Source of the DNA: Lachnospiraceae bacterium
GTDB taxonomy: Bacteria > Bacillota > Clostridia > Lachnospirales > Lachnospiraceae
Length of the DNA: 64,000 bases
Reading direction: 5' to 3'
Assembly (NCBI GenBank): GCA_024403515.1
Contig: JAKSRS010000002.1
Coordinates: forward strand, 86,388-150,387
This document shows positions 17,579 to 25,850 of this stretch, one piece after another. Every line of letters starts with the position of its first letter. Position 1 is the first letter of the stretch. The notes under the pieces are model-generated. The model worked only from the letters and a program-made list of their open reading frames with translations. It had not been told where the DNA came from and searched no databases. The translations under genes and the position numbers were made by a program.

Positions 17579-20059
17579 ATGAAAAGAAAAATTGTTAAAT
17601 CTACATTAACTATTTTGTTGGCGCTATTAATGGTTATGATAGTGCCCGCAAGCATATATGCTGAGGAAACACCAACAGAAAACGAAGGCGATGTTTCCGG
17701 AAATGATCCGGGAGAATCTGATGATCCGGGCTGGCCTGATGTGCCTTCACCCAGACCTTCTAACGGATTTGAAATAAATTTTATTGGAAATGCTCCCGAG
17801 GGATGCCCTTTGGACATTGCAAGGCAATTATCCGGAAGCATGGAACATCAGTCGGTAGAGTTTTCAGACGTAACCGCTGGCTCTGCAAGACTTAACGCTA
17901 ACCAGTATGTGCTTCCGTACTACGAATTTAAGGAATGGAAGCTGGGAGAACCGTATGATTTAACTTTTGCTGATAACGCAAGTTTAAGCGAATTAGATGG
18001 CCGGGTGACTAAAGATTACATATTAAACCTTGAAGCAATCTGGGAACCAAAGGTAGTTAAGGTTATATATATCCTCGACGAAGGAATTAATAGTGCGTCA
18101 AACCTTTCAGAGTATACAGTAGAAAACTTCTGTGGTGTGGATAAAAGAACAAAGCCGGTTACGCTAGCCGCAGGTAAAAAGACCGGTCTTGTTTTTGGAG
18201 GATGGTTCAAAGACGCTGAGTTTACTCAGCCTGCCGATACACTTGAATTGAGCGATATAACGGAAGCATTAGATAAGCAGGTGCTTGACGGAAGTGAAGA
18301 GGCAACAATAGAACTTTATGCCAGATGGGATAATGTAAATTATAATATTAAGTTTAATGCCAACGGCGGACAGGGAAGTATGACTGGAATAAATAACATT
18401 GGTTATGAAAATCCTGTTAACCTTCCTGCGGCATCATTTACAAGAAAAGGAATGTCTTTTTCTTCCTGGAATACTAAAGCAGATGGAACAGGATTAAAAA
18501 TTGCTAATAAGGCAACAGTTTCAAAGCTTGCTACTAAAGATGGTGCTACAGTGACCTTGTACGCACAGTGGAAATACACTTCTTACAAGATTACATATAA
18601 AAACATGAGCGGTGCCAAGAATAATTCGGCTAACCCTTCAAAGTATACAATGCAGTCCAAAAAGATTACCTTTAAAGATCCTAAAAGAACAGGATACATA
18701 TTTAAAGGCTGGTACAAAGACAGTGCATTTAAGAAAGCAATCAAGTCAATTGCTTCCGGTTCAACCGGTAACGTTACAATTTATGCCAAGTGGGAACCGA
18801 TTAAGTATAATGTTGCTTTTAACGCCAATGGCGGAAAGGGCAAGATGCAAAAGATAAGTGGTATTGCTTATAATAAGAAGTTCAAACTTACTAAAAATAA
18901 GTTTACTAAAGAAGGATATTATTTTGCCGGATGGAATACCAAGAAAAACGGAAGTGGAGAATCTTATGCAGATGGAAGTAAGGTAAGCGGACTCACTTCT
19001 AAAAATAAAGGTACTAAGACCCTTTATGCTCAGTGGGAGCCAGTTACATATAAGATTAAGTTCAATGGTAACGGAGCTACATCAGGAAAGATGAGTACTC
19101 TTACAAAACTTCAGTACTCGAAGACCTACAAGCTTACTCCTAACGCTTTCAAGAGAACCGGCTACAAGTTTATGGGCTGGAATACCCAAAAAGACGGAAA
19201 GGGAATCGGCTTTAAGGATGGTGCAAAGGTTACAAAACTTTGTTCAGAAAACGGTAAGACCATAACTTTATATGCTAAATGGCTTAAGGTAAGTGGAAAC
19301 AACTATTCTGCAGAGCAGGTATTTAATATTCTTATAAATAATGGCTCTATGACAGCACAGGGTGCTGCCGGACTTTTAGGTAATCTTAAGGCCGAATCAG
19401 ATTTAAGATCAAATAACTTACAGAATACCTATAATGAATCATTAAGAATGACCGATGAAGAATATACAGATGCCGTTGACAGTGGCGAGTATACAAACTT
19501 TGTATATGATTCAGCTGGTTATGGACTCGCACAGTGGACATCAGCAGGCCGTAAACAAAAACTATTGGAATATGCTCAGGCCAAAGAAGTTTCAATAGGC
19601 GACTATGATATGCAGCTGGAGTTTTTGATTGACGAACTTGCATACAGCTATTCTTCAGTATACGAAGTTTTAAAAACAACAAAGAGTGTAAAAGCGGCGT
19701 CAAATTCTGTGCTTATCGGCTTTGAGAAGCCCAGAGATCAGAGTAAGGCGGCACAGGAGAGACGAGCTGCGATTGGTACAAAATATTTCAAGCAGTTTAG
19801 ACCAAACGAAAATCCGGAACCAACACTTACAATGAATGAAGAAGACTGTCCTTTCATTGTAGTAACTTCAACCGCAGTAAGGGTTAGAAAAGGACCCGGA
19901 ACAAATAATGACCAGATAGGAACCATCGGACAGGGCGAAAGATGTAAGATTATCCATGTAAGCGCCGGTGGCGGTTCATCTAAGGGCTGGGGCCAGGTTG
20001 AATCAAATGGAAGTGCCTGGGGCTGGGTAGCTTTGGACTTTGTCACAAGAGTAGAATAA
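17579..20059 (+). CDS. Secreted protein with InlB-type repeats, lysozyme-like domain and SH3b domain
   Basis: About 826 residues. A signal peptide (cleavage near PASIYA-EE) leads into an acidic Pro/Gly-rich linker. About six Flg_new/InlB B-type repeats follow (residues 50-565), each of the form F-N-GG ... GY-F-GW ... LYAxW. Residues 573-742 match phage-tail-lysozyme-like domains (AAGLLGNLKAESDL with candidate catalytic E606, then YGLAQWTSAGRK). Residues 755-826 form a bacterial SH3b domain (VRVRKGPGTNNDQIGTI). It probably binds and perhaps cleaves peptidoglycan at the cell surface. No LPXTG is present; the SH3b domain would give wall attachment. The start is set at ATG 17579 with AGGAG/AGGGG upstream; ATG 17558 would add seven residues. 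Confidence 0.85.
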   Translation: MKRKIVKSTLTILLALLMVMIVPASIYAEETPTENEGDVSGNDPGESDDPGWPDVPSPRPSNGFEINFIGNAPEGCPLDIARQLSGSMEHQSVEFSDVTAGSARLNANQYVLPYYEFKEWKLGEPYDLTFADNASLSELDGRVTKDYILNLEAIWEPKVVKVIYILDEGINSASNLSEYTVENFCGVDKRTKPVTLAAGKKTGLVFGGWFKDAEFTQPADTLELSDITEALDKQVLDGSEEATIELYARWDNVNYNIKFNANGGQGSMTGINNIGYENPVNLPAASFTRKGMSFSSWNTKADGTGLKIANKATVSKLATKDGATVTLYAQWKYTSYKITYKNMSGAKNNSANPSKYTMQSKKITFKDPKRTGYIFKGWYKDSAFKKAIKSIASGSTGNVTIYAKWEPIKYNVAFNANGGKGKMQKISGIAYNKKFKLTKNKFTKEGYYFAGWNTKKNGSGESYADGSKVSGLTSKNKGTKTLYAQWEPVTYKIKFNGNGATSGKMSTLTKLQYSKTYKLTPNAFKRTGYKFMGWNTQKDGKGIGFKDGAKVTKLCSENGKTITLYAKWLKVSGNNYSAEQVFNILINNGSMTAQGAAGLLGNLKAESDLRSNNLQNTYNESLRMTDEEYTDAVDSGEYTNFVYDSAGYGLAQWTSAGRKQKLLEYAQAKEVSIGDYDMQLEFLIDELAYSYSSVYEVLKTTKSVKAASNSVLIGFEKPRDQSKAAQERRAAIGTKYFKQFRPNENPEPTLTMNEEDCPFIVVTSTAVRVRKGPGTNNDQIGTIGQGERCKIIHVSAGGGSSKGWGQVESNGSAWGWVALDFVTRVE

Positions 20060-20120
20060 AGAAAAATCGGTATTTGGTATCCTTGACCTTTGCCACAAGA
20101 ATTGAATGGAGTATAAACGG
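20033..20120 (+). repeat. Diverged duplication of the 3' end of the lysozyme-like gene
   Basis: The stretch 20033-20070, covering the last codons and stop of the gene, recurs at 20083-20120, again at an offset of exactly 50 bases. TTTG-CACAAGA and -GAAT- cores are shared and about 70 percent of bases agree by eye. The second copy is non-coding. Confidence 0.6.
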
Positions 20121-20142
20121 GATATAAAGAAGGGAGAAGACT

Positions 20143-21828
20143 ATGAATAATAAGAATAAAAAGATATATACTATTATATTTTCATTATTGGTTATTTTGA
20201 TGCTTCCGGTTTGTGTAAAGAGCCAGGCTCACGCTCACACCCTTTCTAATCCCAAGAAGAATACAGTTGGAACCTATGATCCATATACCTGGAATTATGT
20301 CTATTTTGGCTCATATCCTCAGACTGAGGTTAAAGATAAGGCTACGATAGCAGCTATAGAAAAAGAACTTGGTAAGGCTGGAATGTCTGTAGGAGATATA
20401 CGTGTTGGAAACTACAGATATCGAAAGGTTAATAAAGTGAGAAAACACTTTATTTCGGATGATGAGTCCGTTTTCAGATATGTAAATGAGGTGCACTACT
20501 ACAAGTGGGAAAGAATAAAGTGGAGAGTGCTGAATGTCAGTAGCAATAAAGCGCTTCTTTTAGCAGATAAAGCATTGTTTGCATACTCACATTCTGCAAG
20601 CAGCCGAAGCAATCTTGAATGGAGCAATAGTGATTTAAGACAGTATTTAAACAAAGATTTTTATAAAGAAGCATTTTCCGAAACGGAAAGAAAAGCGATT
20701 AAAACATCCACAGTAAAGAATGCAGAGTATTCTCCATTGTATGGAAATCCTTTAAGATTTGTAAGAACAACCGCGACTACTGACGATAAAATATATATTC
20801 TGGGCACAGAAGAATATATGAATGAAAACTACGGTTTTGGACTTGGATATGGTAGTGGTTTAAAAACTCATGAAAACAGAATAGTAAAAATAACAGATTA
20901 TCTGTCGGGCGATGAGGAAGCCTTTGCCGGAGCAGCAGATAGAACTGCAAAGTTCTGGTTAAGAACAAACTACGGAAATAACAAGATGTACTGGTGCTGG
21001 AATGGAAGATATCAGTACGGCAAAGAGTCAAAATGCCATCTTGGAGTAATTCCTGCGTTGGTTCTTGATTTATCAAACGAAAAAGTGTTTGTTAAAACTA
21101 CATTTGACAATAAAGATACAGGGAACAAGTTGGATGGAAATGACCGTTTTACCATAAAATACGTTTTAAATGGTGGAAAGAACTCATCTAAAAACCCTTC
21201 AGAATACTTTGTGGGAAAAGGCGTCAATAAGTTCTATGAGCCAACCAGAAAAGGCTATGATTTCCTTGGCTGGTATGCAGACAAAAACTTTAAAAAGCCG
21301 ATTAAAGGCGTATCTGCATCATCTAAAGCTAACTTGACCGTATATGCCAAATGGGAAAAATACTATGATCCAAACAAGCTTAGAACCGTTACTACAACGA
21401 TAAGTGGGTTAAAGTACAAGATTACGATTAAGGGAAAGCATGATATAAAGAGTGTTGTGCTGATTAAGCAGACTGATAAGAAGGCTAGTGTTTCTATTCC
21501 TTCGTATATAAAGTATGATAATCAAAAACCTTTGGTAACTGCCATAGCTGATAATGCTTTTACCGGGAAAAAGAATATAAAAACAGTTGTTATTGGAAAG
21601 AATATATCAAGCATAGGAAAAGAGGCTTTCAAGGATTGCATTAACTTACGCGTGGTAAATATCAAGACTATATTACTTAAAGAAAAGACCGTGAAAGCGG
21701 ATGCGTTTGAAAATATCAGCCCACGTGCAGAGATTACAATCCCTGCAAAGGTGGGATACAGATATACAGAAATGCTGAAAAAACGCGGCATTGATCCAAC
21801 TAAGGGACAGACAATCATAACTAAATAG
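20143..21828 (+). CDS. Secreted DUF6273 protein with InlB-type repeat and LRR_5-type repeats
   Basis: 561 residues. The signal peptide ends near SQAHA. A DUF6273 domain covers about 45-310 (VYFGSYPQTEV, YKWERIKWRVL, WSNSDLRQYLNKDFY, AKFWLRTNYG, GVIPALVLDLSN). One Flg_new/InlB-type repeat follows (about 335-405, GYDFLGWYADKNF ... LTVYAKW), and then leucine-rich repeats of the BspA/LRR_5 type (about 450-530, KTVVIGKNISSIGKEAFKDC). The surface protein is of unknown function, probably adhesive or ligand-binding. AAGGGAG precedes the ATG. The fragment at 1-150 is a relative. Confidence 0.8.
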   Translation: MNNKNKKIYTIIFSLLVILMLPVCVKSQAHAHTLSNPKKNTVGTYDPYTWNYVYFGSYPQTEVKDKATIAAIEKELGKAGMSVGDIRVGNYRYRKVNKVRKHFISDDESVFRYVNEVHYYKWERIKWRVLNVSSNKALLLADKALFAYSHSASSRSNLEWSNSDLRQYLNKDFYKEAFSETERKAIKTSTVKNAEYSPLYGNPLRFVRTTATTDDKIYILGTEEYMNENYGFGLGYGSGLKTHENRIVKITDYLSGDEEAFAGAADRTAKFWLRTNYGNNKMYWCWNGRYQYGKESKCHLGVIPALVLDLSNEKVFVKTTFDNKDTGNKLDGNDRFTIKYVLNGGKNSSKNPSEYFVGKGVNKFYEPTRKGYDFLGWYADKNFKKPIKGVSASSKANLTVYAKWEKYYDPNKLRTVTTTISGLKYKITIKGKHDIKSVVLIKQTDKKASVSIPSYIKYDNQKPLVTAIADNAFTGKKNIKTVVIGKNISSIGKEAFKDCINLRVVNIKTILLKEKTVKADAFENISPRAEITIPAKVGYRYTEMLKKRGIDPTKGQTIITK

Positions 21829-21839
21829 AAATGTTAAAT

Positions 21840-23153
21840 CTAGTTTTTTCTAAGTCCTTTGGGATAGTGGTTTTTCATTATTCCGCCGGCACACTTTCCC
21901 CATCCTATGGAGAAACCGTCGACAGTAATTATGTACCAGCCCTTGTTTCCATCGTGGTTAAAGCTCTGACCGCTTAGGAATAAAGCCACTTCTCGAGAAG
22001 TAGAATCTAAATTTAACACGTTTTTACATATTGATAAATTACCGCTTAGGGCCAAAGCATGCGATGGTTCGAAGCGGTTTTTCTTTATTGTACCAAGATG
22101 TAATCCCGGACGAAGAACTTTAAGCCCAGAAAGAGCAGGACAATTTTTAGGAAGAAGGTATAACTGATCACCAAAGGCAGTTATCTGACCTTTATATTCA
22201 TCGGGATTTTTAAAAGTATCGTTTAAGAAGGAGTAATAGTCACCAAGATCCTTATCAGATACTAATCTATTGTTTCCTAGTGATGACGCATCTTGTGTGT
22301 CTTTTTGTGGCCCTTTTGTAAGTACCGAAAGAAAATGTCCTTCGCCCTTATCGATGTGTGGCCAGATTCTATGTGACTTAAGAAGAATCATATCGGAATG
22401 TCTGCTAATAAATCTTTCCATACATTCTTCATCTTCTAAAGGGGCAAAGGTACAGGTTGAGTATACAAGGCGTCCGCCTGTTTTAAGCATACTATATGCA
22501 TTGTCAAGAATCTCATCCTGTCTTTGGGCACAAAGTTTTACGTTGTCAGCACTCCATTCATCTATAGCTTCAGGATTTTTTCTAAACATTCCTTCGCCTG
22601 AACATGGAGCATCTACAAGAATTTTGTCGAAAAATTCATAGAATCTTTCAGCAAGCTTTCCTGATGATTCGTTAGTTACAATCGCATTCTTTATTCCCAT
22701 ACGCTCGATGTTTTCAGACAGATTTTTGGCGCGTTGAGGATTAATTTCATTGGATACAAGAATTCCCTTGCCATTCATGTAGGAGGCAATCTGAGTAGAC
22801 TTTCCGCCGGGAGAGGCGCATAAATCTAAAATAACATCGCCTTCTTTTATCTCTAATAAAGGAACAGGAGCCATTGCACTTGGCTCCTGTATATAATACA
22901 TTCCGGCTTCATGATAAGGATGCTTACCAGGTTCGTCACTGGCTTCGTAGTAGTATCCGTTTTCAGCCCAACTTATGGGGCTTAAATGAAAAGGAAGCAT
23001 GGACGGATTTAAGGAAGTTAAATTAACGTCTTTTTTCAAAGGGTTAATTCTAAGTCCTTTATAAGCAGGTAAGTCGTATGATTTGAAAAAACCTTCTGCA
23101 TCGTCATTAAGTTGTGTTCTGATTCGCTCCTTGAATTCTTCGGGCAGGAACAT
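21840..23153 (-). CDS. rsmF: 16S rRNA m5C methyltransferase, RsmF/NOP2-Sun family
   Basis: 437 residues. The Rossmann methyltransferase core has all NOP2/Sun motifs: DLCASPGGKSTQIASYM (SAM site), DAPCSGEGMFRKNP (releasing Cys) and YSTCTFAPLEDEE (catalytic Cys). The C-terminal third carries the RsmF-type domain (LHLGTIKKNRFEPSHALA). It methylates a cytosine in 16S rRNA. The gene lies 17 bases downstream of the zinc-ribbon gene in the same direction. It converges with the DUF6273 gene only 11 bases away; no clear terminator is seen between them. Confidence 0.92.
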   Translation of the reverse strand: MFLPEEFKERIRTQLNDDAEGFFKSYDLPAYKGLRINPLKKDVNLTSLNPSMLPFHLSPISWAENGYYYEASDEPGKHPYHEAGMYYIQEPSAMAPVPLLEIKEGDVILDLCASPGGKSTQIASYMNGKGILVSNEINPQRAKNLSENIERMGIKNAIVTNESSGKLAERFYEFFDKILVDAPCSGEGMFRKNPEAIDEWSADNVKLCAQRQDEILDNAYSMLKTGGRLVYSTCTFAPLEDEECMERFISRHSDMILLKSHRIWPHIDKGEGHFLSVLTKGPQKDTQDASSLGNNRLVSDKDLGDYYSFLNDTFKNPDEYKGQITAFGDQLYLLPKNCPALSGLKVLRPGLHLGTIKKNRFEPSHALALSGNLSICKNVLNLDSTSREVALFLSGQSFNHDGNKGWYIITVDGFSIGWGKCAGGIMKNHYPKGLRKN

Positions 23154-23170
23154 AATTTTATCCTTTCAAA

Positions 23171-24004
23171 CTAGTTAATCTTGAAAGATTCAATAAACTT
23201 GATTACCTGATCATCTGATACAGCAAGTGTTTTATCAGCAAGTTCAATAGTAGCTATTGAGTATAATACGCCATCAACCTTGATTGCACGTCTTGTATCC
23301 ATGATTTCGTAACCCTGGTTAGTGTACTTAAACTGGAATTCGTAAACTGTCTTATCACCCTGCTCAAATTTAACGAGGTTTTCTAATAAATCAAAATTAT
23401 CATCGGAGTAGGATTTGGCAAATGCTGAATGTCTGTCCTGTAAAAACTCGACTTCATCGTTAAACTCTTCGATTTTGTTGATAACCATGCAAGGAATTGT
23501 ATAAGATCCGTCATCTGATAAATCAGAGCAGACATATAAATTGTCTGAAGACATACAAACTTTAAAGTTTTCAGGAATTAATGCTTTAAAACCAAGTTCG
23601 TTACTGCTGTATAAATTGTAACCCTTAACCTTGGAACTATAAGTTGTTCCAAGAGCATCTTCACTTAATACCTTGGCTGATGAGTCATTAGTAACTGTTG
23701 TAAGACTCTCGATTACAGATGAATTAAGGTTATCTGTAATTCCTTTATTATCTTTAATCTTTCCGGATAAAGAAAGACATATGTAAACACATAAAACAAT
23801 TAACAGGGCTGCAACGAGAAAAATAAGTGCAGCAATCCATTTTCCTAAAGGTAAACCAAGAATAAGATGTCTGCCTTTTTGAGGTTTATAGCGTCTCTCT
23901 CTGACAGGCGCTAATCTGATGCTTGATTCCTCACCGCAATATGGACAAAACTGTTCATCTTCATTATAGAGTTCTTTACAATGTGAACATTCAATTATAG
24001 CCAT
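23171..24004 (-). CDS. Zinc-ribbon membrane protein
   Basis: 277 residues. The N-terminal zinc ribbon has two CxxC pairs (CSHC at 6-9 and CPYC at 21-24, counting from the ATG). A basic stretch (RERRYKPQKGRH) and one membrane helix (about 53-77) follow, then an extracellular domain of about 190 residues without a recognised family. The topology, with zinc ribbon inside and a sensor-like domain outside, is common among Firmicute proteins of unknown function. A strong AAGGAGGG site precedes the ATG. It is probably cotranscribed with rsmF. Confidence 0.7.
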   Translation of the reverse strand: MAIIECSHCKELYNEDEQFCPYCGEESSIRLAPVRERRYKPQKGRHLILGLPLGKWIAALIFLVAALLIVLCVYICLSLSGKIKDNKGITDNLNSSVIESLTTVTNDSSAKVLSEDALGTTYSSKVKGYNLYSSNELGFKALIPENFKVCMSSDNLYVCSDLSDDGSYTIPCMVINKIEEFNDEVEFLQDRHSAFAKSYSDDNFDLLENLVKFEQGDKTVYEFQFKYTNQGYEIMDTRRAIKVDGVLYSIATIELADKTLAVSDDQVIKFIESFKIN

Positions 24005-24021
24005 TTTGTACCCTCCTTAAA

Positions 24022-24038
24022 TGTGCACAATTTGCACA
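24022..24038. promoter_or_regulatory. Inverted repeat in the leader of the zinc-ribbon gene
   Basis: TGTGCA-N5-TGCACA lies 18 bases upstream of the zinc-ribbon start codon, just before its ribosome site. It could be an operator; the protein that binds is unknown. Confidence 0.35.
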
Positions 24039-24079
24039 CATCAAGGCTAATTTTATCACAGTTTAATCTTTTGTGCTAC

Positions 24080-24107
24080 TTGATTTTGATGGGGTATAGT
24101 TTATAAT
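24080..24107 (+). promoter_or_regulatory. Promoter of the DUF805 gene
   Basis: TTGATT (24080-24085), 16 bases, perfect TATAAT (24102-24107), about 40 bases before the DUF805 start codon. Confidence 0.6.
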
Positions 24108-24149
24108 AAAACTAGTTTCTAAAGACACGTTTTTTAGAAAGGATTAGTT

Positions 24150-24704
24150 ATGGAAAAATCTATGAATTTGCCGGGCGCAGTTAAAGAATTTTGGAATAAA
24201 ACATTTGACTACAAATCCTGTACAAGTAGAAGAGAGTACTGGCTCGCGGTACTATTTCAGTTGATCGTTTCAGCAGTTGGATTTTTGGTTTATTTTATTG
24301 GAGTTATTTTATTCAATTGTGAAGTAGTTAATTCCAATAAAGCGTTTTCTTTTGTTGCTATAATAATTAGTGCATATCTTTTAGTAAGCATTATTCCATG
24401 GATTTCACTTACGGTAAGAAGACTTCACGACACCGGTAAAAGCGGTTGGTGGACACTCATTCTTGCTATAGTTGGAATCGGATTAGCGATTTTATTGTTT
24501 TTGTGTGCATCAAGACGTTCATCCGGCAGATTTATGCCTGAAGAGAATGCGGCGATTACAGTATATGGACCTCCTGAGTTTTTCTATGATGCTGATGATC
24601 CCGACTTTGAGATTGTCACACCTGAGGATATTGAAATCCCGGTAGAAGTATATGGTCCACCGGAATATTTTGAAAACGAAGATGAGAAAAGCGATGACCA
24701 ATAA
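24150..24704 (+). CDS. DUF805 membrane protein
   Basis: 184 residues. Residues 1-130 match DUF805: FWNKTFDYKSCTSRREYW, paired helices, then WISLTVRRLHDTGKSGWWTL and a further helix. The C-terminal 45 residues are acidic and contain two copies of a VYGPPE(F/Y)F phrase (ITVYGPPEFFYD and VEVYGPPEYFEN), an internal duplication that is not part of the usual domain. DUF805 function is unknown. The radical SAM gene overlaps its 3' end. Confidence 0.85.
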   Translation: MEKSMNLPGAVKEFWNKTFDYKSCTSRREYWLAVLFQLIVSAVGFLVYFIGVILFNCEVVNSNKAFSFVAIIISAYLLVSIIPWISLTVRRLHDTGKSGWWTLILAIVGIGLAILLFLCASRRSSGRFMPEENAAITVYGPPEFFYDADDPDFEIVTPEDIEIPVEVYGPPEYFENEDEKSDDQ

Positions 24705-25800
24705 TTCAGGCCTTACGAAATATACCAAGAAAAAGAATCTTAAAGAACTGGCACGATACAGGGACGATGTACTTCGTCCCCATCCCGTGCTACGTTCTTT
24801 TTTTATTGAAATGACGTCGGCCTGCAATGAACACTGCAGGCACTGCGGATCAAGATGCGGTGACAGCAAGGAAGAAAACGCTCTTTCAACTGAAGAAATA
24901 AAGGCTTTGCTCGATCAGATTAAAGAAGATTTTGATATAAGCAATTTAAGGCTAAACATTACCGGCGGAGAACCGCTTCTTCGTAAAGACTTTTTTGAGA
25001 TAATGAATTATGCGAACTTCCTTGGTTACAGGTGGGGAATGACATCTAACGGAACGCTTATAACGCCTGAAGTTGCAGGAAAACTTCATGAGGCAGGGAT
25101 GCAAACTGTTTCAATAAGCTTAGACGGGCTTGAAAAAACGCATGACTGGTTCAGAGAGTCCGAGGGAAGCTATAAAAAGACTCTTGAAGGAATCCACAAT
25201 CTTATTAACGAGGGCGGTTTTAATCATATTCAGATTACAACAGTCGTTCATGCCCAAAATTACGATGAACTTGAAGATATGTACGCAACCTTTTCAACTA
25301 TAGGCGTAAGATCCTGGAGAGTTATTAACATTGAGCCTATCGGAAGAGCCAAGGATGATCCAAATCTTTTGCTCACAAATGCTCAACTTAGAGGGATGTT
25401 TGACTTTATAGAAAAGCACAGGTTTATGGGGCCTATGGAGGTTACATACGGTTGCAGTCATTACCTTGGTATAGAACATGAAAAAGAAAGCAGACCCTGG
25501 TATTTTATTTGTAATGCAGGTGTTTATACTGCAAGCGTCATGTATAATGGAGATGTAACTGCCTGCCTTGATATAGAAAGGCGGCCGGAACTTATACAGG
25601 GAAATATCAGAAAGACTCCCTTCAGGCAGATTTGGGAGAACGGTTTTAAGATATATCGAAGTGACTACAGAAAATGTGGGAAGTGTGCAGACTGCAAAGA
25701 GTACGAATTTTGTAAAGGCGATTCTTTCCATACCTGGAATTTTGATGACATGGAACCTTATATCTGCATGAGAGATGTACTAAAAGGAAAAATAAAGTAA
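24682..25800 (+). CDS. Radical SAM/SPASM protein of unknown substrate
   Basis: About 372 residues. The radical SAM motif is CNEHCRHC (C-x3-C-x2-C) in FIEMTSACNEHCRHCG. Downstream come NITGGEPLLR (SAM binding), MTSNGTLI and SISLDGLEKTHDWFR. The C-terminal SPASM region has the cysteines for auxiliary clusters (FICNAGVYTASVMYNGDVTACLD, then KCGKCADCKEYEFCKG and YICM). SPASM enzymes mature ribosomal peptides or act as anaerobic sulfatase activators; no precursor peptide or sulfatase is adjacent. The start is uncertain: ATG 24682 or 24694, both inside the DUF805 gene with weak ribosome sites. Confidence 0.85.
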   Translation: MRKAMTNNSGLTKYTKKKNLKELARYRDDVLRPHPVLRSFFIEMTSACNEHCRHCGSRCGDSKEENALSTEEIKALLDQIKEDFDISNLRLNITGGEPLLRKDFFEIMNYANFLGYRWGMTSNGTLITPEVAGKLHEAGMQTVSISLDGLEKTHDWFRESEGSYKKTLEGIHNLINEGGFNHIQITTVVHAQNYDELEDMYATFSTIGVRSWRVINIEPIGRAKDDPNLLLTNAQLRGMFDFIEKHRFMGPMEVTYGCSHYLGIEHEKESRPWYFICNAGVYTASVMYNGDVTACLDIERRPELIQGNIRKTPFRQIWENGFKIYRSDYRKCGKCADCKEYEFCKGDSFHTWNFDDMEPYICMRDVLKGKIK

Positions 25801-25850
25801 CAAAAGATGTTACTAAATATAAAAGTGAAATTAAAAATCGGAGACAAACT

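Noticed and set aside
22270-22641. Open reading frame of 123 codons on the plus strand
   Set aside because: It is the antisense shadow of the conserved methyltransferase core of rsmF.
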